In this document: positions 1-5,248 of the stretch, piece after piece
Numbering within the stretch: position 1 is the first letter of the stretch
How the letters are laid out: the number at the start of each line of letters is the position of its first letter
NCBI GenBank assembly: GCA_022839525.1
Contig: JALHET010000026.1
Span: forward strand, 1 to 13,701
DNA: 13,701 bases
DNA from: Lentisphaerota bacterium
GTDB taxonomy: Bacteria; Verrucomicrobiota; Kiritimatiellia; RFP12; UBA1067
Reading direction: 5' to 3'
The notes under the pieces: generated by a model
Told to the model about the DNA's origin: nothing
What the model saw: only the letters and a program-made list of their open reading frames with translations
Databases searched by the model: none
Position numbers and translations under genes: made by a program

Positions 1-758
1 AGCCCCGGCATCACGGTGTCGAGGTCGATCACGCAGATGCCCTCGCCGGTGGCATCGTCCAGCATCACGTTATTGATCTTGGTGTCGTTGTGCGTGATGC
101 GTTCCGGGATCTCGCCGCATGCGTTACGCGCCAGCAACCGCCCGCACTGTTCACGCCGTTCTTCAACGAACGCCAGTTCCGCCGCCGCTGCCGCCTTGCG
201 CCCGCAGACATCCGCCGCAGCAACGGCCTCCAATGCCTTCACGCGCGAGAGCGTGTTGTGAAACGCCGGGATGGTCTCGTGCAGCCTCGGCGCGGGCAGG
301 TCGGCCAACTGGTTCTGAAACCGCGCGAACGCGCGGGCGGCCTCATACGCTTGCCGTTCGTTCTCGATGACATCGTACGTTTGCGCCCCTTCGATGAAAA
401 GGTACAGGCGCCACCAGTTTCCCGCCGGGTCGCGCACGTACGGCAGACCGTCGCGGGCGGGAATGACCGTCAGCGTCTTGCGGGACGCCTCGGCCTCGCC
501 CCCCGCAGCGAGTTTCCCCTGCAGGTGCTCGGTCACGCGCACGATATTCTCCATCACCCGGCCGGGTTGTTTGAAGATCTCGTGATTGATGCGCTGCAGC
601 AGATAGTGCACGGGTGTGCCGGCCAACCGTATCGAGACCTTGTAGGTGTCGTTGATGTGCCCCGAACCGTACGGCACGGCGCCGGTGAAATCACCCCACA
701 CCTGAAAGCCGGACACCACGTGCCGCAAGACGTCGTCACTGTGTTTCGCGCGTTCCAT
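1..758 (-). CDS. Aminoglycoside-phosphotransferase-fold sugar kinase (NahK-like), C-terminus cut by window edge
   Basis: This is probably a small-molecule kinase that transfers phosphate from ATP to a sugar, related to N-acetylhexosamine 1-kinases of the APH/choline-kinase fold. About 252 residues are visible. An N-lobe glycine-containing loop (VPYGSGHINDTYKV) lies near residues 29-41. The catalytic-loop motif HNDTKINN begins at residue 223, and the metal-binding motif VIDLD lies at 243-247. These are the Brenner-type HxDxxxxN and IDxD signatures of the family. The end of the protein lies beyond base 1. The start at 758 is the only ATG giving the complete N-lobe, and a weak CAGGGA precedes it. 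It begins 16 bases after the ROK gene stop, so the two are very likely cotranscribed and act on the same sugar pathway. The exact substrate cannot be told; N-acetylhexosamine is a guess from similarity of the HNDTK...DLDTVMP block. Confidence 0.82.
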   Translation of the reverse strand, partial: MERAKHSDDVLRHVVSGFQVWGDFTGAVPYGSGHINDTYKVSIRLAGTPVHYLLQRINHEIFKQPGRVMENIVRVTEHLQGKLAAGGEAEASRKTLTVIPARDGLPYVRDPAGNWWRLYLFIEGAQTYDVIENERQAYEAARAFARFQNQLADLPAPRLHETIPAFHNTLSRVKALEAVAAADVCGRKAAAAAELAFVEERREQCGRLLARNACGEIPERITHNDTKINNVMLDDATGEGICVIDLDTVMPG

Positions 759-774
759 ATAAATCCCTGCCCGG

Positions 775-2145
775 TCAAATCAGCGGCAATGACGCCGCTG
801 CCACAGACTGCCCGACGCGCCGCGCCTTCTCATCCGGCATAAAGACATCCACCTGTTCCGCCACCTCCGGGAACTGATCCGCCAAAATGAGGCGCGCGGT
901 TTCCAGAATCATCACGCCCCCGGGCCCGGACGTCACGCGCCCCAGAATCATCATGCTGTCGAACCCATAGAATTCGCGATACCACGGCACCGTATATCCG
1001 AGATAAAGCCCGATTTTCTGGAAGATGTTCAGGGCTGTGACATCGCCGTCGAGCATCCGCTCCTGCACCTTCTTGAGGCGCTCCGGCAACGGCATCTTCG
1101 CCGGGAAACGCATGCCCTTCTTCAGCGCAAGGTGGTTGACCGCCTGCTGCGAGAAATACATCGCGCCCACGCCGATATCGCCCGACCACTCGTCCGCAGG
1201 CGCGGCCGGATGCAGATCCACCGGCGCGAACGCAAGCTCAGAGAGCCGCCCGGTCAGGCAGCCCCTGCGGTCGATGAACCCAGCCGCCTCGCTGGATCCC
1301 ATGGCCACGCCCAGAATGCCTTTTTTACCGAGCGACATCAACCCGGCCAGAGCGGTCACGTCGCCATCGTTCGCCACTTCAACCGGAACGTTCCACTCTT
1401 TCTTAAGGCGGAGAAACATGTTCTGCGCTTCGGCATAGCGTTCCGCAGGCACCGCACGGAAGAGCGACGCGACCTGAATGCGGTTGTCCACCACCACACC
1501 GGCCGTACTGCCGCCGATCGCGTCCACACGCGGCAGGCACTCCGCCGCTTTTTTCAGCCCCTCGTTCAGCTTCGAATAGTGATACTCCGGATCAGGCTGG
1601 TTGCGCGGATCCCACGGGAATTCCTCGCTGAAAACCACCTTGCCGCGTTTGACCGCGCTGATTTTGAAGTCGCTCGCCCCAAGGTCAAACCCGAGCCTGC
1701 ACCCGTTGGAACGGTTATCCATCAGCACCGCGCGTTCATACCCCTGCGGCATCTCGGCCAGCAGCCGCAACTCGACCTCCATCGGGCGACCGTATACGCC
1801 CTCCATAAACGTGACATCGAAAGCCCGCGCGCCGGTCCGGGTATACTGCTGCCGGATGGTCTGGCAAAGTTTGCGGGGGCCCGACAACATCAGCCGCCAG
1901 CCGCCCGCCCCCCAGAGCAGGAATTTGACGATGCGCTCGGCCAGCAGAAGCACTTCGGGGGAATCCTCGGACCGCGGCGGCAAGGGCAAATCATAGCGCG
2001 CCACATACCCGTTCTCGCGCTCCCACGCGATCGCCAACACTTTTCCGTTCGGGCGCGCGGCGCGTTTCAGATCCTGCAACACTGCGATCGGCGGCCTGAA
2101 ATCCCGCCTCAACGGAACTTTCTTCTGATCCCCATTGCGTACCAT
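775..2145 (-). CDS. Divergent ROK-family sugar kinase or sugar-sensing protein
   Basis: This 456-residue protein has a ROK/actin-like ATPase core. The phosphate-1 motif GFDLGASDFK is at residues 152-161. A NDGDVTALAG segment (259-268) occupies the place of the ROK NDANAAALGE motif, with D260 as the candidate catalytic base. A glycine-rich GILGVAMGSSEAAG block follows at 276-289. The end (GQSVAAASLPL) resembles ROK C-termini. The first 150 residues are not ROK-like, and I see no helix-turn-helix there, so it is not a classical NagC/XylR repressor. The zinc motif CxCGxxGCxE of typical ROK kinases is absent. The start at 2145 is preferred over an upstream in-frame ATG at 2199 because a strong AAGGAGG sits five bases before it. 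It is divergent from the AraC gene and directly upstream of the phosphotransferase gene. It may be a kinase or an inactive sensor. Confidence 0.8.
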   Translation of the reverse strand: MVRNGDQKKVPLRRDFRPPIAVLQDLKRAARPNGKVLAIAWERENGYVARYDLPLPPRSEDSPEVLLLAERIVKFLLWGAGGWRLMLSGPRKLCQTIRQQYTRTGARAFDVTFMEGVYGRPMEVELRLLAEMPQGYERAVLMDNRSNGCRLGFDLGASDFKISAVKRGKVVFSEEFPWDPRNQPDPEYHYSKLNEGLKKAAECLPRVDAIGGSTAGVVVDNRIQVASLFRAVPAERYAEAQNMFLRLKKEWNVPVEVANDGDVTALAGLMSLGKKGILGVAMGSSEAAGFIDRRGCLTGRLSELAFAPVDLHPAAPADEWSGDIGVGAMYFSQQAVNHLALKKGMRFPAKMPLPERLKKVQERMLDGDVTALNIFQKIGLYLGYTVPWYREFYGFDSMMILGRVTSGPGGVMILETARLILADQFPEVAEQVDVFMPDEKARRVGQSVAAASLPLI

Positions 2146-2225
2146 AATCGCCTCCTTTTTGTCGCATTTTATCCCTTTGTATGTTCCTCTTGCGTTCATC
2201 TTTCTACTTTCGTAAGATTGCGCAC
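2146..2225. promoter_or_regulatory. Divergent promoter region between ROK operon and araC-type gene
   Basis: These 80 bases separate the two start codons and must hold both promoters. On the minus strand TAAAAT (2171-2166) is a good -10 hexamer for the ROK operon. No matching -35 is seen 16-18 bases upstream, as is common for promoters needing an AraC-type activator. On the plus strand a weak pair TTTGTC (2158-2163) and TATGTT (2180-2185) with a 16-base spacer could serve the regulator gene. No clear direct-repeat operator was recognised. Confidence 0.35.
2151..2157 (-). promoter_or_regulatory. Ribosome binding site fixing the ROK gene start
   Basis: AAGGAGG on the minus strand lies five bases before the ATG at 2145. 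It decides against the in-frame ATG at 2199, whose use would place the first 18 codons across the promoter region and RBS. Confidence 0.8.
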
Positions 2226-3155
2226 ATGGACTCGCCGATTTCCAATCTGCGCTTCGACTACATGAACACCTCGGAAAGGCGTGTGCTGAATCTTGGGGAC
2301 GTCGGCCTTCCCTCCGTCCCCATGCTGGGATACTGCCATTACCGTAACCCCCGCCCCGATGTGCCCGAGCACTGGCACCCCGGGTGCATAGAGATCCACT
2401 ACTGTATCCGCAACACCCTCACGTTCGGGTTCAACAGGCGCGCTTACCGCCTCACCCCCGGCGAACTTTTCGTGAACCTGCCGGGCGAGCGCCACACCGT
2501 CAGCGAACACCCGAAAGGCCTGATCCTTTACTGGATGATCTTGCGCGTGGATAAAAACAGGCAGCCTTTTCTGCAGCAGCCGCCGGACGAGGCCGATGCG
2601 CTGCGTCAGGCGCTTTTGCAAATCCCCCACCGCCATTTCCGCGGCACCGACTCGGTCAAGCGCCTGTTCCGCTCCCTGCACATGCTTTACGACGAACCCG
2701 CCACGCACCTGCGCACGCTCCGCCTGCGCACCACCACGCTGGCGCTCCTGCTGGAAGTGCTCGCCGCCGCCAAAAGCCATACCGTGCCGCCCGGAGAGTC
2801 CCGTCTGGAGGCGATCTTACGCGACATGCAACACTCTCCCGGAAAAACGGTGCCGCTGGATGACCTCGCCCGCCGCGCCGGCATGGCGCCGAGCCACTTC
2901 ACCGCGCGTTTCCGGAACCTGACCGGCCTCCCCCCCTATCAGTTCCAGCTCGATTGCCGTATCCGTGCCGCCCGCCACCTGTTGCGCGAAACCGGAATCC
3001 CCATCACCGAGATCGCCTTGCGCCTCGGCTTCTGCTCCTCGCAACATTTCGCCAACCTCTTCAAACGCCACACCGGCATCACGCCCCTTGCCTGCCGCAA
3101 GGGCGACACCGGCCCCCGCCGAGCCAGCGACCATACCGACGGGCAAAGCCTGTGA
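2226..3155 (+). CDS. AraC-family transcriptional regulator with cupin sensor domain
   Basis: This 309-residue protein has the standard AraC layout. Its N-terminal AraC-binding cupin contains PEHWHPGCIEIHYC (residues 47-60) and the beta-strand TPGELFVNLPGERH (77-90). The C-terminal domain has two helix-turn-helix motifs. The first is VPLDDLARRAGMAPSHFTAR (209-228). The second is in the stretch PITEIALRLGFCSSQHFANLF (259-279), followed by the typical RHTGITPLACR end. The start at 2226 gives the normal family length but has no strong ribosome binding site. An upstream in-frame ATG at 2181 and a downstream one at 2262 are alternatives. It is transcribed away from the ROK-kinase operon and is the most likely regulator of it, responding to a sugar. 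Its stop lies 12 bases from the stop of the convergent repeat-protein gene, with no terminator hairpin visible. Confidence 0.92.
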   Translation: MDSPISNLRFDYMNTSERRVLNLGDVGLPSVPMLGYCHYRNPRPDVPEHWHPGCIEIHYCIRNTLTFGFNRRAYRLTPGELFVNLPGERHTVSEHPKGLILYWMILRVDKNRQPFLQQPPDEADALRQALLQIPHRHFRGTDSVKRLFRSLHMLYDEPATHLRTLRLRTTTLALLLEVLAAAKSHTVPPGESRLEAILRDMQHSPGKTVPLDDLARRAGMAPSHFTARFRNLTGLPPYQFQLDCRIRAARHLLRETGIPITEIALRLGFCSSQHFANLFKRHTGITPLACRKGDTGPRRASDHTDGQSL

Positions 3156-3167
3156 CCTGTGAACGCC

Positions 3168-4340
3168 CTACCGCGTCATGCCGCTGGCAAACTCCAGCGT
3201 CAACAGGCTGTAAGCGGTCACCAGCACGGGGTCGTTTTCCCACCAGCGGTTGTTCTCGTTGATCCATGAGCCGTCCGGTTTCTGGAGGCTGATCACTTTG
3301 CGGATGAGCGCCTCGCGCCAGGCGAGACTGCCGCCGTCCGGCTGCGGGATGGCGTCGATGTTGACCGCGGCCAGCGCCCGCGTGAGGATGTTGTAATAGA
3401 AATAAAGACCCTGTCCGCCCTGTCCCGGATTCTCGTCAAGCGTCCAGTGCTTCGTGCAATAGTCGAAGGCCGAAATCACGCGCGGGTCGTTACGGGTGAG
3501 CTGGGTATGCATCATCGAGAGCAGGCCCACATAGGTGATCGAGCCGTATGAGCGCAGCGGCGGGCCGCCGCGTTGATCCTTGCCCGCCCCCCCCTGTTGG
3601 CCGCCGGCGGAGGCCTGCGCTTTCCCGTCGCCTTTGCCGCCCATGGCGGGAGCCGGGCCGAAAGACTTCGCATAGAGAAATCCGCCCTTGTCTTCGCCCT
3701 CTTTCTGCTGCATGTTCAACACATACTTCTGCGCGGCATCCCAGTTAAGGTCAGCGCGCTTTTCACCCGACGGGCGCAGATCTTCCACACCCTGGGTCCT
3801 GCGCATCGCATCGATCGCCATGCCAGTGTTGGTGAGATCCGTGTGGCGGCGGCCGCCCTTATCGTAGCCGAACCCCCCGGCGTGCTCGTCGTCGCCGGTG
3901 AGCTGGGTGGTTGCCGTGTAGTCGCGTCCCCTCTGGATGGCGCGCGTCACGTCCTTGCGGCCTGTGGCATGCAACGCCATGATGCAGAGCGACGTGTTGT
4001 AGTTGCCAAGACCCGCACCGCCGCGCCGAGGATCCGGCACATAAATGCCGCCGTCGGGCTGCACATTGCTTAAAATGAAAGAAACCGCTTTATCCATCTG
4101 CCCGGTGTACTGGGTTCCGCCCGCGCCCGCGAAGGCCCACAGCGGCAACGCGGTCATGGCGGGATGCTTGGCGTCGGACCAGTAGCCCTCCGCTTTCTGG
4201 TTGGCCGCCAGCCAGGCGAGACCTTTCGCAACCGCCGCTTGGGTCTCGTTCTGAAGCGCTTCGGACAACGCCGTTTCCCCGGCGCAAACCGCCGCGATGC
4301 CGACCAACGCCGCGCCGATCAAAAGGATTTGTTTTTTCAT
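3168..4340 (-). CDS. Secreted prenyltransferase/squalene-oxidase-repeat protein
   Basis: This 390-residue protein begins with a clear signal peptide (MKKQ, then a hydrophobic run to about residue 20, ending VCAG), so it is exported. The mature part has alpha/alpha-barrel repeats of the squalene cyclase/prenyltransferase type: NQKAEGYWSD (47-56), VQPDGGIYVP (93-102), GGFGYD (155-160), KGGFLYAK (218-225) and the QW-like SLQKPDGSWINENNRWWEND (351-370). No DxDD squalene-cyclase protonation motif is visible, so a structural or binding role is more likely than cyclisation. A low-complexity Gly/Ala/Gln/Lys insert (about 230-262) interrupts the repeats. A fair AGAGGTG ribosome binding site precedes the start. 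Such proteins are frequent and mostly uncharacterised in Planctomycetota and Verrucomicrobiota. It is divergent from the ABC exporter, so a shared envelope function is possible but unproven. Confidence 0.82.
   Translation of the reverse strand: MKKQILLIGAALVGIAAVCAGETALSEALQNETQAAVAKGLAWLAANQKAEGYWSDAKHPAMTALPLWAFAGAGGTQYTGQMDKAVSFILSNVQPDGGIYVPDPRRGGAGLGNYNTSLCIMALHATGRKDVTRAIQRGRDYTATTQLTGDDEHAGGFGYDKGGRRHTDLTNTGMAIDAMRRTQGVEDLRPSGEKRADLNWDAAQKYVLNMQQKEGEDKGGFLYAKSFGPAPAMGGKGDGKAQASAGGQQGGAGKDQRGGPPLRSYGSITYVGLLSMMHTQLTRNDPRVISAFDYCTKHWTLDENPGQGGQGLYFYYNILTRALAAVNIDAIPQPDGGSLAWREALIRKVISLQKPDGSWINENNRWWENDPVLVTAYSLLTLEFASGMTR
3587..3594. repeat. C8 homopolymer tract inside the repeat-protein gene
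   Basis: A run of eight C (G8 in the coding strand) encodes part of the Gly-rich insert of the secreted repeat protein. Runs of this length can slip during replication. The reading frame is intact in this copy. Confidence 0.7.
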
Positions 4341-4372
4341 GATACACCTCTGTGTAATAATTAAACGCGATA

Positions 4373-4386
4373 AACCTTGAAAGGTT
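4373..4386. repeat. Palindrome AACCTTGAAAGGTT, candidate operator
   Basis: Perfect 6-base arms flank a 2-base centre. The sequence also reads as AACCT-N4-AGGTT, the form reported for MqsA antitoxin operators. It overlaps the candidate promoter of the secreted repeat protein. Confidence 0.5.
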
Positions 4387-4413
4387 CACGTTCTTTTTTC
4401 AGGAATGAACCCA

Positions 4414-4425
4414 AACCCTCGGGTT
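4414..4425. repeat. Palindrome AACCCTCGGGTT, candidate operator
   Basis: Perfect 5-base arms flank a 2-base centre. It shares the AACC...GGTT ends of the palindrome at 4373-4386, with centres 40 bases apart, and touches the TTGACG element at 4424-4429. Confidence 0.45.
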
Positions 4426-4444
4426 GACGTTTAAAAAAATACCA

Positions 4445-4457
4445 TTTACCGGGTAAA
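4445..4457. repeat. Palindrome TTTACCGGGTAAA, candidate operator
   Basis: Perfect 6-base arms flank a single central G. Its centre is about 31.5 bases, three helical turns, from the palindrome at 4414-4425. It lies 34 bases before the ABC ATPase start, a usual position for a repressor site. Confidence 0.5.
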
Positions 4458-4491
4458 AAGTGTACAAACGATCCTTAAAGGCGGGTAACGG

Positions 4492-5235
4492 ATGATGACT
4501 GAGCAAACGATGGCGCTGGAAGTTGAACATTTATGCAAAGGGTTTGGCGACGGGGCCAACCGGGTGACGGTGCTCGACGGGGTGAATCTTGAGTTGGAGC
4601 ATGGCGCGTTCGATGCGGTGATGGGGCCAAGCGGTTCCGGAAAGAGCACACTGCTGCATCTGGTGGCGGGTCTGCTCACGGCGGACGGCGGAACTATCCG
4701 CATCGGCGGCGTTTCGATCTCGTCGATGAACGATCACGACATCACCTGTTTCCGGCGCCGGAGAATCGGCCTGGTCTTTCAGGATTTCAACCTGATTCCC
4801 ACGTTGACGGCCGAGGAAAATATCGTTCTGCCCCTGCTGCTCGACCGCAAGACGCCCGATGCCGGTGTGGTCGGCGCCTTGTTGGAGAAGCTGGGGCTGA
4901 CCAGCCGACGCACCCATGCGCCGCTCACGCTGAGCGGCGGCGAGCGGCAGCGCGTAGCCATCGCCCGCGCGCTGGTCACGAATCCCGACATTGTGCTGGC
5001 TGACGAGCCGACCGGCAACCTCGACTCGCCTGCGGGCCGCTCCTTCTGCGGGCTGCTGCGCAAGATGAACGAGGAGGACGGCTGCACCATCCTGATGGTG
5101 AGCCATGACCCCGTTGTGGCCGCCACCGCCAAGCGCGTACACCTCATGAAAGACGGCCGCTTCGTCGACTGCTTCACCACGAATCACGATGCGGCACGGG
5201 TCTCTGGCCGCTATTTGGAAACCATGGAGAAGTGA
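4492..5235 (+). CDS. ABC transporter ATP-binding protein, LolD/MacB/YbbA type
   Basis: This 247-residue protein is the cytoplasmic motor of an FtsX-type exporter. All ATPase motifs are present: Walker A GPSGSGKST (45-53), Q-loop VFQDFN (95-100), signature LSGGERQRVAIARAL (147-161), Walker B DIVLADEP with catalytic Glu (166-173), TGNLD D-loop (174-178) and switch His in MVSHD (202-206). The length and the TGNLD signature fit the lipoprotein-release/macrolide/YbbA subgroup. Three in-frame ATGs (4492, 4495, 4510) could serve as start. The first is used here, with a weak AAAGG upstream. The permease gene starts 13 bases after its stop, so the pair forms one operon and one complex in the inner membrane. 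The substrate is unknown. Confidence 0.93.
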   Translation: MMTEQTMALEVEHLCKGFGDGANRVTVLDGVNLELEHGAFDAVMGPSGSGKSTLLHLVAGLLTADGGTIRIGGVSISSMNDHDITCFRRRRIGLVFQDFNLIPTLTAEENIVLPLLLDRKTPDAGVVGALLEKLGLTSRRTHAPLTLSGGERQRVAIARALVTNPDIVLADEPTGNLDSPAGRSFCGLLRKMNEEDGCTILMVSHDPVVAATAKRVHLMKDGRFVDCFTTNHDAARVSGRYLETMEK

Positions 5236-5248
5236 GGCGGACGCTGTC

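Larger units (their letters stand above)
4341..4491. promoter_or_regulatory. Divergent intergenic region with three palindromes
   Basis: This is the largest non-coding stretch of the window and is AT-rich compared with its neighbours. It must contain promoters for the secreted protein (minus strand) and the ABC exporter (plus strand). A candidate minus-strand promoter has TTTAAT at 4365-4360 as -10 and a poor -35 (TGAACC, 4388-4383). The palindrome at 4373-4386 would lie across its -35/spacer. On the plus strand TTGACG (4424-4429) is a good -35, but no good -10 follows at 16-18 bases. Three short inverted repeats are annotated separately. Confidence 0.5.

Noticed and set aside
90..842. Plus-strand open frame opposite the NahK-like kinase
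   Set aside because: The minus strand carries the HNDTK and VIDLD kinase motifs; the plus-strand product is Arg/His-rich without any domain.
1132..2265. Plus-strand open frame of 377 codons opposite the ROK gene
   Set aside because: It is antisense to a recognisable ROK core and runs across the divergent promoter into the regulator gene in another frame.
3156..3167. Terminator between the convergent AraC and repeat-protein genes
   Set aside because: Only 12 bases separate the stops and no hairpin with a T-run was seen in or near them.
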